Source: JAAYUD01 sp963676865
GTDB taxonomy: Bacteria; Bacteroidota; Bacteroidia; Bacteroidales; Bacteroidaceae
DNA length: 64,000 nucleotides
Assembly (NCBI GenBank): GCA_963676865.2
Contig: CAXXSS010000001.1
Coordinates: 1,426,001 to 1,490,000 of the forward strand
Direction: 5' to 3'
Under the pieces are notes generated by a model. It made no database searches. It worked only from the letters and a program-made list of their open reading frames with translations, and was not told the DNA's origin. The translations under genes were made by a program, and so were the position numbers. Shown piece after piece: positions 26,659 through 35,701 of the stretch; position 1 is the first letter of the stretch, and every line of letters begins with the position of its first letter.

Positions 26659-27739
26659 ATATCAGTTGAATCGTCCAACAGAAAGTTTCAAACAAGGCGC
26701 AATCCATAGAAATCAGTCTATTGCGATAAATGGCCCTTACCGTGTCGGTTTTCTTTGAAAGATAATGTTCTCCACCTTTACTCCGTCCATCCGCATATCT
26801 TCCAAAATTTCCTCCACACATAATGGTTTCGAATAATCTATCTACCGAGACGGTGGTTTCCGCATACGGCAGATATTCCTTTTCAAGTCCCAGGAATCGG
26901 ATTAAAAAACTATGCAAAAGACGACTCCATTTTAGGATACCGGCCTTTTTATAAATTCGGTGGAGTTCTTCCCCATCATAGAGGTCTCTAAACTTGTAGT
27001 AAGCACGTGCCATATCACAAAGTTGACGGAGTCCGATACCCGAAATGAGAGCATGTTTCATAATATGGGTATTAAACATCAGTAGAGTCACTGGCGGTGA
27101 AGGAATCCTTATTTCATACGAATTATTTTCCGGAAGATGGATAAAGCCGAAACGCTGTTTTCTTTCTATTTTTTTCAAAAATAACGAGATAAAAGGGTTA
27201 CGCAGATACATTAACGTGGAGTGATGCTCCACCTCAATCCCCTGCCAGTTATATTCACGGGTTCCATCCGGACGTCTGTGAACGGGGATCCCTTGACGCT
27301 CCATTAAATCATTGGCACGTCTATAATCCTTTTTCGTCCGAAAATAAAGATCGATATCTCCACAAGCTCTTGCATAAGGATATTCGTATAAAGCGGCAGC
27401 AGACTGCCCTTTCTTCAAAACGAAATCAATCCCGAAAGAAGAAAAGAATTCGGATAAGGCAATAACCGCTTCATTTGTCAGGCGATTGTTCTTCTCTATC
27501 CGCAGGCTTTCCACCACCCATTTCAGGAGCAGATCCTGGGGAGGGAGCAACTCAGATGGCAAAAAAGAGAGTCCCCTATAAACAATGCCTTGAACCGTCT
27601 GACGACAAGCCTGCGCATAAAGCAGGGACCACTGCTCTGAGGAAAGGGGAAACGGAGAAAGATCCGTCGGATCTTTCTCCCACAACCCCGACCGCAAGAG
27701 AGAGAAAAAAGCGGTATATTCTTTCATCGATTCTGTCAT
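26636..27739 (-). CDS. Nucleotidyltransferase-family protein (NTP_transf_5-like)
   Basis: About 367 residues from the ATG that overlaps the PqqD stop as ATGA. The nucleotidyltransferase signature YARACGDIDLYF (about 120-131) carries the two metal-binding Asp residues, followed by VEHHSTL. This family often accompanies HprK-related kinases and PqqD proteins in peptide-modification or polysaccharide clusters. The donor nucleotide and acceptor are unknown. It is tightly coupled at both ends to pqqD-like and hprK-like genes. Confidence 0.78.
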   Translation of the reverse strand: MTESMKEYTAFFSLLRSGLWEKDPTDLSPFPLSSEQWSLLYAQACRQTVQGIVYRGLSFLPSELLPPQDLLLKWVVESLRIEKNNRLTNEAVIALSEFFSSFGIDFVLKKGQSAAALYEYPYARACGDIDLYFRTKKDYRRANDLMERQGIPVHRRPDGTREYNWQGIEVEHHSTLMYLRNPFISLFLKKIERKQRFGFIHLPENNSYEIRIPSPPVTLLMFNTHIMKHALISGIGLRQLCDMARAYYKFRDLYDGEELHRIYKKAGILKWSRLLHSFLIRFLGLEKEYLPYAETTVSVDRLFETIMCGGNFGRYADGRSKGGEHYLSKKTDTVRAIYRNRLISMDCALFETFCWTIQLIYGQINES

Positions 27740-28017
27740 TCTTGTACCAGTTTCCATTTCAGCCAATCCTTCAACATGCTTTCCACATCCGAAAGTGCTC
27801 TTCCTTTATCTATATCATAACGCTCACAAAGATACCCTGCCAATATCTCCGCCGTAAAATCCTTTCCATCAAGGATACTCCAAAGCCAGGCCGCGGCTTC
27901 ATTCAGCTTATACACATCAACCATATTTTCTTTGTGCTGGCCGGAGTCCACAATAAAATATTGGTCCTTTATAACCCTCAACTTGAAATTTTCATTTGTC
28001 CTCATATCAATAATCAA
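27736..28017 (-). CDS. PqqD-like peptide chaperone
   Basis: 93 residues (89 from a second Met). The PqqD pattern is clear: FKLRVIKDQYFIVDSGQHKE, then VDVYKLNEAAAWLWSILDG, then LSDVESMLKDWLKWKLV. It would bind a leader peptide for the nucleotidyltransferase and kinase encoded immediately after it (ATGA overlap). It directly follows the initiating sugar transferase, so the trio sits inside the polysaccharide operon. I found no candidate leader peptide gene next to it. Confidence 0.8.
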   Translation of the reverse strand: MIIDMRTNENFKLRVIKDQYFIVDSGQHKENMVDVYKLNEAAAWLWSILDGKDFTAEILAGYLCERYDIDKGRALSDVESMLKDWLKWKLVQE

Positions 28018-28602
28018 TTAGAATTTCCTACCGGAAATGATAAAATAGCTGGTTAGCATAATAATTTTTAAATCCTGCAAGAGGGAACAATGCTGCAGAT
28101 AATCCAAATCCATTTCCATCCGACGAAGCATTTTCTCCATCGTATCCGTATAACCGTTGTAAAGCGTGGCCATGGAAAAGATACCTGGTCGAAGCTCATA
28201 GAGGAGGGTATAACGGGAATCCCTTCGGATTATTTGATCCACGAAATATTTTCTTTCCGGACGTGGGCCAACAAAAGACATTTCTCCCTTCAATATATTC
28301 AGCAGTTGGGGAAACTCATCCAAATGATGAGCTCTCAGAAAACTCCCGACACGTGTCAACCTGCCATCATTCTTTTCGCAAAGACGTGGATTCCTGTCCG
28401 CTTCCGAATTCGTTATCATCGAACGAAACTTGTAAATCATAAAAGGCCGGCCCCCATAACCGATCCTCTCCTGCTTGAAAAGCACCGATCCTCCGTCTTC
28501 CAAACGGATCGCAAGGCCAATCACTAAAAAGAGCGGTGAAAAAAGCAGGCAGGAAATACCGGCCATTAAAATATCAAAAACTCGCTTGGTACTTCTTTTC
28601 AT
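28018..28602 (-). CDS. Initiating sugar phosphotransferase (WcaJ/polyprenyl type)
   Basis: About 194 residues from MKRSTKRVFD. One membrane hairpin (about 8-30) precedes the bacterial sugar-transferase domain: LFKQERIGYGGRPFMIYKFRSM, LDEFPQLLNILKGEMSFVGPRPE and RPGIFSMATLYNGY. It transfers a sugar-1-phosphate to undecaprenyl phosphate and so starts the repeat unit on the cytoplasmic face. It is the short form lacking the N-terminal multi-span region. A longer reading from 28665 is possible, but it lies inside the preceding gene. Confidence 0.9.
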   Translation of the reverse strand: MKRSTKRVFDILMAGISCLLFSPLFLVIGLAIRLEDGGSVLFKQERIGYGGRPFMIYKFRSMITNSEADRNPRLCEKNDGRLTRVGSFLRAHHLDEFPQLLNILKGEMSFVGPRPERKYFVDQIIRRDSRYTLLYELRPGIFSMATLYNGYTDTMEKMLRRMEMDLDYLQHCSLLQDLKIIMLTSYFIISGRKF

Positions 28603-29734
28603 TCGAAGTCCGGTATTCTTCTTTTTCTCTATTTTCCAATTTTTCATATAAACTAATACATTCATTGATCATCTTTTCCTTTTCAAAATAAGATTCGAAC
28701 CTCAGCCGTGCCTGGCGGCTGAAGCCCTTATAAGCTTGCGGATCTTCACATATCCGCTTGATAGCTTCGGCCAGTTCCCGACTGTTGCAAGGCTCCACAT
28801 TCAAACCCGAATAGCCAGTCTTGTTCACCCAAGGAACGCCCGATCCAGCAATCGAAGTGGCGATAACGGGTTTCCCGCACGACATGGCTTCCACTTGCAC
28901 GATTGCAAAGGCTTCCGTACGGTAAATGGAACTCAGACAATAGATTTCACAGGCTCCGAAATAATCGGCCAAATCCTGCTGAGCGATATGGCCCAGCAGT
29001 TTCACCTTTTCGGAAAGCCGGTGCTCGGATATTTGACGCTCAAGTTCCTCTTTAAGGGGACCGTCTCCACCGATGAGAATAACATAATCATCACTTAAAA
29101 AAGGAGCCGCATCAATCAGATAGCTAAAGCCTTTATATTCCACAAGTCGCCCCACCGAAAAGATAATCCGCTTTCCATCATACCGGTTCCGTATCGCTTC
29201 CACCCCTTCCGGAGAAGGTTTCAATGCATTCACACCAATCGGAAGACAGACCGTTTTAGACTGTACCTTTCGAAGGTAAGGGGATTCTTTGAGATATACC
29301 GGAGTCGTTCCCACAATCAGATCCGAACGTCGGAGTAGCCAATTCTGCAGCGGAGTGAGCAGTTTCAAAAGGGTCTTCTGTTTCAACACATCACTATGCC
29401 AATGCAACACCACCTTACCTTTATATCCCGACAGGTAAAGAGCCAGACAAGCCATCGGATCGGGATAATGGATATGGATGATCTCATAATCTATGCGCCG
29501 TTTCCTTAACTCCCATATCATCGGAGGAGAAATCATGGTGGAAGCCAGTTTAAACCACGTCCTACAGCAGATAAGCCGGGCATTTTTATTTAAAGTTTTT
29601 ATACCGGAACTTTTACCGGCACACATCATATCGCACCTGACATCCTTCTGGGAAAGTCCCAGCATCAGGCTATACATCACTTTTTCCACTCCTCCCTTGA
29701 GAGGGTAGAACTTTCCTAGTTGTAATATTTTCAT
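28574..29734 (-). CDS. Glycosyltransferase, GT4 type
   Basis: 386 residues of the GT-B fold. The N-terminal KFYPLKGGVEKVM loop binds the acceptor side. The C-terminal Rossmann half has IFSVGRLVEYKGFSYLI and the retaining-GT4 E-x7-E motif in EAFAIVQVEAMSCGKPVIAT. It adds a sugar to the lipid-linked repeat unit in the cytoplasm. It overlaps the sugar transferase end by 29 nt and the next upstream gene by four (ATGA). Confidence 0.88.
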   Translation of the reverse strand: MKILQLGKFYPLKGGVEKVMYSLMLGLSQKDVRCDMMCAGKSSGIKTLNKNARLICCRTWFKLASTMISPPMIWELRKRRIDYEIIHIHYPDPMACLALYLSGYKGKVVLHWHSDVLKQKTLLKLLTPLQNWLLRRSDLIVGTTPVYLKESPYLRKVQSKTVCLPIGVNALKPSPEGVEAIRNRYDGKRIIFSVGRLVEYKGFSYLIDAAPFLSDDYVILIGGDGPLKEELERQISEHRLSEKVKLLGHIAQQDLADYFGACEIYCLSSIYRTEAFAIVQVEAMSCGKPVIATSIAGSGVPWVNKTGYSGLNVEPCNSRELAEAIKRICEDPQAYKGFSRQARLRFESYFEKEKMINECISLYEKLENREKEEYRTSNEKKYQASF

Positions 29735-30822
29735 CGTAATAATAAATCGAATAATTCTTTCCAGGAATGAACGCCGGAAGCTTCCTTCTTCCCGATCGGA
29801 GAAAGGAAAGATAAATCACCTTCCAGGAGGCGTTTCATTTTATTTTTTAAATCCGAGACATCATTCGGACAAAAGAAGGCCGTTCGAAGACTCCCCCCGG
29901 CCGTCTCATGGGCATAGGGAAGATCGGCCAGCAACATCGGTTTTCCATACGGGGAAAACTCGGAAATGGGTAGTCCCCAGGTTTCAATTCGGGAGGGGAA
30001 AACCAGACAATCAGATTCTCTGTAATACCTTTCCAGCGTTTCTTTATCCAAGAAGCCGACAAATTTGATGGAATCCACCTTACCCCATTTACGATAAAGC
30101 CAGCGGGCGTACCGGTTCTCCTTACCGGAAATGGTCAAATAGACCCGAAAGCATCCTCTTCCCTTTTCCTGTTCAAGCTTTTCAGCCGCCCGGCAAAGGA
30201 GCTCGAAATTCTTATGAACATCGGGTGTCGACGCAAAAAGGAAAGTCCGGCAATCGTGAATTTTCATTATCGGAGCCGCAATCTGTTGCCGCTCGGGTGG
30301 AGAAAGGATAAAACGTTTTTCACTCACATGGCATATACGTCCAATACTTTTCCCAAGCCAAACTTGTTGAACGATCAGATAGGTGTTGCGGTTTACATTT
30401 ATGCGATAGGCGAAAGACGTGAACATGGAAAAAAGCACGATTTTATAATCAAAAACGAAATCACGAGGCTTCCAACGGTAAAAAGGAAAAGAAGTCTGGC
30501 AATAGACGCACTGGCGCCGAGCGTTCACACGCGGAGTCGTATCGTGAAGGGACAACCATAAATAAACGGGAGAAAGTTCTTTCGATATCCGATGCATCGT
30601 CACGTATTCACACCACAGACGAAAAATCCAATTTCTGACCGTCCAAGGCATTTCCACATATTCGATGTCGGGGTACAAGACGAGTTCCTTTTTGTGAACC
30701 AGTGCCACAATACGATACCCGCCTCCTACAGAAAGGGCCGACAAATAGCGCAGGCAATCCCGGAGGATCGTCAAAGTGCCGCCTTTGCGAATATTGACGG
30801 CTGAAACGACAATTGTTTTCAT
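29731..30822 (-). CDS. Glycosyltransferase, GT4-like
   Basis: 363 residues from the ATG in a TAATG overlap with the gene upstream. The N-terminus has VVSAVNIRKGGTLTIL. The C-terminal half has TFLFASTPDVHKNFELLCRA, IKFVGFLDKETLERYY and CLVFPSRIETWGLPISEF, with the E-x7-E-like arrangement of GT4 enzymes. This subgroup is common in Bacteroides capsule loci. It should act on the growing repeat unit; the sugar is unknown. Confidence 0.85.
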   Translation of the reverse strand: MKTIVVSAVNIRKGGTLTILRDCLRYLSALSVGGGYRIVALVHKKELVLYPDIEYVEMPWTVRNWIFRLWCEYVTMHRISKELSPVYLWLSLHDTTPRVNARRQCVYCQTSFPFYRWKPRDFVFDYKIVLFSMFTSFAYRINVNRNTYLIVQQVWLGKSIGRICHVSEKRFILSPPERQQIAAPIMKIHDCRTFLFASTPDVHKNFELLCRAAEKLEQEKGRGCFRVYLTISGKENRYARWLYRKWGKVDSIKFVGFLDKETLERYYRESDCLVFPSRIETWGLPISEFSPYGKPMLLADLPYAHETAGGSLRTAFFCPNDVSDLKNKMKRLLEGDLSFLSPIGKKEASGVHSWKELFDLLLR

Positions 30823-31952
30823 TATCTTTTGAGTGACTGAAATAAACGGATCCAACGTTTCATCACTTCTTCTTCTGAAAAACGCTTGGCATTTTCCTTT
30901 GCCGCAGCCCCCAACTGCTGACGCAAAGAAGGACTCTTCATCAGCCCCATCAGTCTTAAAGAGGCCTTAACCAGAGAACCCACATCCACCAAAAAGCCGT
31001 TTACTCCATCCCGAATCAGATCACGCGGACCGCATTTACACTTAAAGGCCACAGTCGGCAGTCCGAAAGCCTGGGCTTCCAGCAATACCATTGGTAGGCC
31101 TTCATATCGCGAAGTCAAAACCAAGACGGATGAATCCTGATAATATTTCTCGATATTGCCGGTCGGCCCGGCCAGGGTAACACTCTCTTCCAATCCATAA
31201 AAGAAAATTTGGCGCCGAAGGTTCTTCCATTCCTCACCATTGCCGACTATATTCAAATGCCAATCGGGCATTTCGCCATGAACCATATACCAAATATCAA
31301 TCAACATATCAAAACCTTTCTGTTTGCAATAACGCCCTACTGCAAGTACATTTTTGGACGTTAGTGGAGAAACTCCACCACACGTAAAACCACAGGGATT
31401 GGGTATAACCTCCATATTCCGAAGATTTCCCCAATAGCCTTTATCTTCCTTAGTCAGTACCACGAAACGATCGTAGCGTTTTACCCATCGCTCTTCCATC
31501 CGGGTACGCCAAATATCAGCCAAACGCCAGAGACCTCTGCGTCCGTACTGTATCTTTTTAAACTTGGAAAAATGTATTTCAAGGACTTTCCTGCTTCCAT
31601 CCTTTATTCCGGGCAGAAACGAAACCTCATGGCCGAACATGGAAACGGTGATATCGGGTTTCTCCGCTTGCAGTACCGCTCTCAGACAATTGCGATGAAG
31701 CCACTGCTTGAAAGGGTAACGAGTCAGTTTGTTCCAGATTGGTCGTCCGTTGTTTTCCTCATAATTGATGTCCAGATCATGACACCTTATTTTTTCTTCC
31801 AGCTCAAAAAAAGGCTTGCGTCCCCGTTGATCGGTCGTGACGATAACGACTTCATACCCGCAAACGCGACTCAGATAGTTGGCCTTGGCAGATAACACCC
31901 GCTCCATTCCACCACTATTGTAAGTTCCCGGAATGAGATAGACTATTTTCAT
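30822..31952 (-). CDS. Glycosyltransferase, GT4 type
   Basis: 376 residues. GT-B fold: PGTYNSGGMERVLSAKANYL at the N-terminus; then LAVGRYCKQKGFDMLIDIW, VTLAGPTGNIEKYYQ, and SRYEGLPMVLLEAQAFGLP, the E-x7-E donor site. Its end resembles WbnH/WbaD-like amylovoran-type GT4 enzymes, with FKCKCGPRDLI. It overlaps both neighbours by 1-4 nt, so it is translationally coupled within the operon. Confidence 0.9.
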   Translation of the reverse strand: MKIVYLIPGTYNSGGMERVLSAKANYLSRVCGYEVVIVTTDQRGRKPFFELEEKIRCHDLDINYEENNGRPIWNKLTRYPFKQWLHRNCLRAVLQAEKPDITVSMFGHEVSFLPGIKDGSRKVLEIHFSKFKKIQYGRRGLWRLADIWRTRMEERWVKRYDRFVVLTKEDKGYWGNLRNMEVIPNPCGFTCGGVSPLTSKNVLAVGRYCKQKGFDMLIDIWYMVHGEMPDWHLNIVGNGEEWKNLRRQIFFYGLEESVTLAGPTGNIEKYYQDSSVLVLTSRYEGLPMVLLEAQAFGLPTVAFKCKCGPRDLIRDGVNGFLVDVGSLVKASLRLMGLMKSPSLRQQLGAAAKENAKRFSEEEVMKRWIRLFQSLKR

Positions 31953-33259
31953 ATGATTTCTTTATTTTTTAAAAGACTGCAATCCTCTTTTTCCACGCTC
32001 TCGCCGGCACAGAAGAAAAGAGCCAGAATGAGGAAGATATCCGTCGACACTTTAAGCCAGATTATAAAATTAACGCCCACAATCATCACTAATAATTGTT
32101 TGTATTCAGGATATTTCTTAATACAAGATTGACCGAACAAGATGATGAACAGGCAAAAAGCCATCAATCCAGTCAAACCAAAATAGAAGATGAAACGGAG
32201 ATAGCCTACGTCTGTTCCCATATAATATCCTCCCGTTCTCTGTCCGATAAAATTAGGATCGGTATCCGCAGGATTGGAAAAATACCCGTCACCAATCAGC
32301 CAGGTTTTCATTGACTGGGGATAAACATACATTGTCTTGAGTCGTTCATTGGATGAGACCTCCCATCTGCCCTTTTCCACCAATGAAAAGAAGCCCTCGA
32401 ATCCGAATCGGAGATTCTTATGGATACTTAAATTAGTCTGATAAAAATAAGAGACAACAGGTAAACAGATCAATAGGACAATTATCAGCCATCGCCAGGT
32501 AACCAACTTCTTTGCTTTCAAATTTTTCAGATGTCCTAAAGTGACAACTATTAAATAGCCCAAAGACAAAACCACACCTATTAATGTTGTGCGGGCTACC
32601 ATATTCCCTATTACGCCAATAATGATAAAGGCCAAAAAATAAAATACATAATGATACCATCTTTTTGCGTTCAATGGAGTAACAATCAAAAGCATTGCCG
32701 CTATTAATGCCACTGCAAAACGGGATCCCGCCACATCAAGCGACGCCCCTATGCCATAAAGTCGCTTCACATTCTTTTCATTAAAAAAAGCTTGTCCCTG
32801 CTGAATATAGGTATCCACCAACTGTTTAAACGAAGGTGATTGATCGATATAAATGGCCAAAAGACATTGGACGACGCAAACAACTACCATATAATTGCAA
32901 ATCAACCTTATGCTACACCCCTCATGTATAAACCCTATCATACGGCAAACGAAATAGGCCGCACTCATCCAAACCAACATGGATAGTAGATAGGTAGCAT
33001 AGGCATAATCGGATGTGTTGTTATATACAACCGAGAAAATTCCAGCAAGTGAAACCATAGAAGCACAAATAAGCAACAAAACAGTCCGCCTATTTATATT
33101 CGTTTCTCTCTGGTACAGCGTTTTCTGAAAAAACAAGAGGCACCCCAGCAAAGCCAATATCATCTTTGAATTGACACCTGGAAAAAAGGTTAATTCAAAT
33201 GGAAACAAATAAAGGCTTGTCACCAGCAGTGCAAGCAATATAGAAACTGTTTTGATCAT
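31949..33259 (-). CDS. wzy: O-antigen/capsule polymerase (Wzy-like)
   Basis: 436 residues, almost wholly hydrophobic with about ten to twelve membrane spans and a larger loop near 300-350 (WEVSSNERLKTMYVYPQSMK, then GDGYFSNP). This fits an O-antigen ligase/polymerase of the Wzy_C type, which joins repeat units on the periplasmic side. It is the only such protein in the locus and occurs with Wzx, Wza and Wzc, so the pathway is Wzy-dependent. Confidence 0.8.
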   Translation of the reverse strand: MIKTVSILLALLVTSLYLFPFELTFFPGVNSKMILALLGCLLFFQKTLYQRETNINRRTVLLLICASMVSLAGIFSVVYNNTSDYAYATYLLSMLVWMSAAYFVCRMIGFIHEGCSIRLICNYMVVVCVVQCLLAIYIDQSPSFKQLVDTYIQQGQAFFNEKNVKRLYGIGASLDVAGSRFAVALIAAMLLIVTPLNAKRWYHYVFYFLAFIIIGVIGNMVARTTLIGVVLSLGYLIVVTLGHLKNLKAKKLVTWRWLIIVLLICLPVVSYFYQTNLSIHKNLRFGFEGFFSLVEKGRWEVSSNERLKTMYVYPQSMKTWLIGDGYFSNPADTDPNFIGQRTGGYYMGTDVGYLRFIFYFGLTGLMAFCLFIILFGQSCIKKYPEYKQLLVMIVGVNFIIWLKVSTDIFLILALFFCAGESVEKEDCSLLKNKEII

Positions 33260-34237
33260 TTATCTATAGATTATGCCGTAAATAAAGCGGTGGACGGCCT
33301 TATTATACAGCCATATGATACCATAAAACCTTTTCCAGGCGGCATACTGAAGAAGTCTACTGCGAAGTGAGATGCTTTTATTCGACAGGATAAACGAATT
33401 GGACTCCGAATACCACGTGCGCCATATCCGGTAAGTGAAACGGTTACCGCCGATAAGCAAAGGATACTTGACGGACTGTTTGAACCATTCCAATTCCATG
33501 TCAAACTGATCACCTTTTTCTTTTTTTATAAAAGAGATGGTCTCTGACGTATTATACAAAATATCCTCCAGATGCCGCGAAGAAAAAGTATGGGTATAAG
33601 CATGATCATTCGTACGCCGATAATGATAATAAGCTTGCGGCACGTACGCCACACGCCGAGCACAGGCGAAAAGGCAAATGATGGTCATATCTTCGGCCAT
33701 ACCATGACCCTTAGGAAAGAAAATGCTATTTCTAAGGTAAAGCTCCCGCTTTATTAATTTATTCCATACGTTATACTTCATCCTCCCTGAAAAAATACCT
33801 TTTAAAGCTTCGTCAGCGTTCTGATAAAAAGGCTCACGCATATACCTTTCGTTTTCGTTGAAACTCAGTAACCAATCGCACCAGACAATGTCTGCATCAT
33901 TCAATCGGGCGGCATCATAAAGCGTTTCAAGCATGAATACATCTGCCCAATCGTCGCTGTCACAATGAAAGACATATTCTCCTTGTGCGACTGCCATTCC
34001 TGTGTTACGAGCGGCAGGGAGTCCCTTGTTATGTTTATGTCTAAGAATCTTCACCCTATCTTTGCGCAAGGGATATTTCTCGAAGGTACGCTTGAGTATT
34101 TCCACGCTGCCATCCGGCGAACAATCATCCACAAAAATATATTCCACATCTTCCAATGTCTGCGACAAGAGGGAACATGCGCAACGCTCAATATAATTCT
34201 CTACCCGGTAAATTGGAATGATGACAGAGACTTTCAT
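33260..34237 (-). CDS. Glycosyltransferase, GT2 type
   Basis: 325 residues. GT-A fold start VSVIIPIYRVENYIERCACS, then VEYIFVDDCSPDGS, GLPAARNTGMAVAQGEYVFH and the metal-binding CDSDDWAD (about 92-99). Inverting GT2 enzymes transfer sugars to the lipid-linked repeat. It abuts wzy with no gap and overlaps the next upstream gene by ATGA. Confidence 0.9.
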   Translation of the reverse strand: MKVSVIIPIYRVENYIERCACSLLSQTLEDVEYIFVDDCSPDGSVEILKRTFEKYPLRKDRVKILRHKHNKGLPAARNTGMAVAQGEYVFHCDSDDWADVFMLETLYDAARLNDADIVWCDWLLSFNENERYMREPFYQNADEALKGIFSGRMKYNVWNKLIKRELYLRNSIFFPKGHGMAEDMTIICLFACARRVAYVPQAYYHYRRTNDHAYTHTFSSRHLEDILYNTSETISFIKKEKGDQFDMELEWFKQSVKYPLLIGGNRFTYRIWRTWYSESNSFILSNKSISLRSRLLQYAAWKRFYGIIWLYNKAVHRFIYGIIYR

Positions 34238-35052
34238 TTCACACGCCTACTAATTTTCCCAAAAAGTCCACTTATAAACCCTTTCAGTATCATAGAAAGT
34301 TTTTCCATTTTTTTTCTCTCACCCAGCAGGATACCTCTGATATAAAAAAGTGAGGTATAACCAATGCATTTCAAACTAGGCGTAGAAGCGTATTCCCTTC
34401 GCATCCAGATCATGTTCCGAAACATAAAATAATATACTATTGGGGAATAATTCGCACAGATAAAACCGCCCCTAGTCTTTACTTCATTACCAAAATGTTG
34501 ATTTAGATTATAATGGGTAAAAACTTTTATCTTGTATCCACAGAGATGAGCCCAATGGCAGAATTCACTATCAACCCAATATATTTTATAATCCTCCCTG
34601 AATCCCCCAAGGCGTTTTATAAGAGGTACGTTACAAAGGGAGCCGGACGTAATAACTGTTTCCACTTCCAATCTGCCTTTTAATGTTGGATATATGCCGT
34701 TCACATTGGGAGCATACATAACCGTATCCTTCTCCTGAAGTTCCTCCACTTCTTTCTTAAACAACGTAAAGTCATCCCAACGGCTGTCTTGATCCATCGT
34801 CAGCAGATAATCATAGTTTTCTTGCACACAATAATCAATACATTCATTAAGCGCTTTGGCTATGTATCGGTTTTCTCCCGTCCCCATTTCTTTTATTTTG
34901 GAAACATATTCCTCCGGATAGAGAATCGTTTCTTTTGAATTCTTATAGACGATAAGCAGATCCACATCCTTTACAAAATGAGCGATGTTATCTAATAGCG
35001 AATTTACCTCCGGATGAAATAATATGATTACTGCTGCGAGTTTCACTTGCAT
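34234..35052 (-). CDS. Glycosyltransferase, GT2 (rhamnosyltransferase-like)
   Basis: 272 residues. AAVIILFHPEVNSLLDNI and VDLLIVYKNS at the N-terminus, then YLLTMDQDSRWDD (DxD-type metal site, about 87-99), and a later GSLCNVPLIKRLGGFREDYKIYWVDSEFCHWA segment spread over about 135-168. This layout matches rhamnosyltransferase-like GT2 proteins (RfbF/WbbL). The actual sugar cannot be read from sequence. Confidence 0.82.
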   Translation of the reverse strand: MQVKLAAVIILFHPEVNSLLDNIAHFVKDVDLLIVYKNSKETILYPEEYVSKIKEMGTGENRYIAKALNECIDYCVQENYDYLLTMDQDSRWDDFTLFKKEVEELQEKDTVMYAPNVNGIYPTLKGRLEVETVITSGSLCNVPLIKRLGGFREDYKIYWVDSEFCHWAHLCGYKIKVFTHYNLNQHFGNEVKTRGGFICANYSPIVYYFMFRNMIWMRREYASTPSLKCIGYTSLFYIRGILLGERKKMEKLSMILKGFISGLFGKISRRVK

Positions 35053-35071
35053 TTACTTTTTTAAATTCCAA

Positions 35072-35701
35072 TCAATCAGTTTCTTTCCGTTGAATGATCT
35101 TCATCGGATTCCCATATACGATACAATAAGGAGGGACATTTTTAGATACGACAGTATTACAACCTATTACACTGTGATGCCCGATTCTAACATTTGAAAG
35201 GATGGAGGCATTCTCGCCGATCCAAACATTATCTTCAATTATCACAGGTCCTTTTGAATACAAATTCCTCGTATTAGGAGATTTGATTAAATCACGAAAA
35301 GAAGTTGTTCCGTGAGAATGATCTGTGATTAAAACATTACTTCCGATAAGAACGTTATTTCCAATAAAAATTTCATTGATGACTCCGATATGACAACGAA
35401 AATTTAAATTCACATGATCACCTATTGAAAGTTTTGGTAGAGTATGACCAGAATTATAGCATTCAATTCTTAAACCCGGACGAGAGCTGAAGTAATCACC
35501 CATACTGATATATTTATGTCCTATTATCGTAAAAGGACGTTCAAAAATCGTCGATAATGAATAGACTTTCATCTTCAATAAATGTCTATAAGTAAACAAC
35601 ACATTTATCAGAAAATTTATCTTGAGCGATAATATTCCCGGGTATAAAAGCGTACTGCCCTTTGCCATGACAAAAAGAATGAATCGGACCCCCTTCTTCA
35701 T
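35072..35701 (-). CDS. Hexapeptide-repeat acyltransferase
   Basis: About 209 residues from the ATG that overlaps the previous stop (ATGA). The second half is a left-handed beta-helix built from hexapeptide repeats: NEIFIGNNVLIGSNVLI, then GPVIIEDNVWIGENASILS, then VRIGHHSVIGCNTVVSKNVP. DHSHG carries the catalytic His. This is the WcaF/Maa O-acetyltransferase class, likely acetylating a sugar of the repeat unit. A longer start at 35776 would run inside the upstream gene. Confidence 0.88.
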   Translation of the reverse strand: MKKGVRFILFVMAKGSTLLYPGILSLKINFLINVLFTYRHLLKMKVYSLSTIFERPFTIIGHKYISMGDYFSSRPGLRIECYNSGHTLPKLSIGDHVNLNFRCHIGVINEIFIGNNVLIGSNVLITDHSHGTTSFRDLIKSPNTRNLYSKGPVIIEDNVWIGENASILSNVRIGHHSVIGCNTVVSKNVPPYCIVYGNPMKIIQRKETD

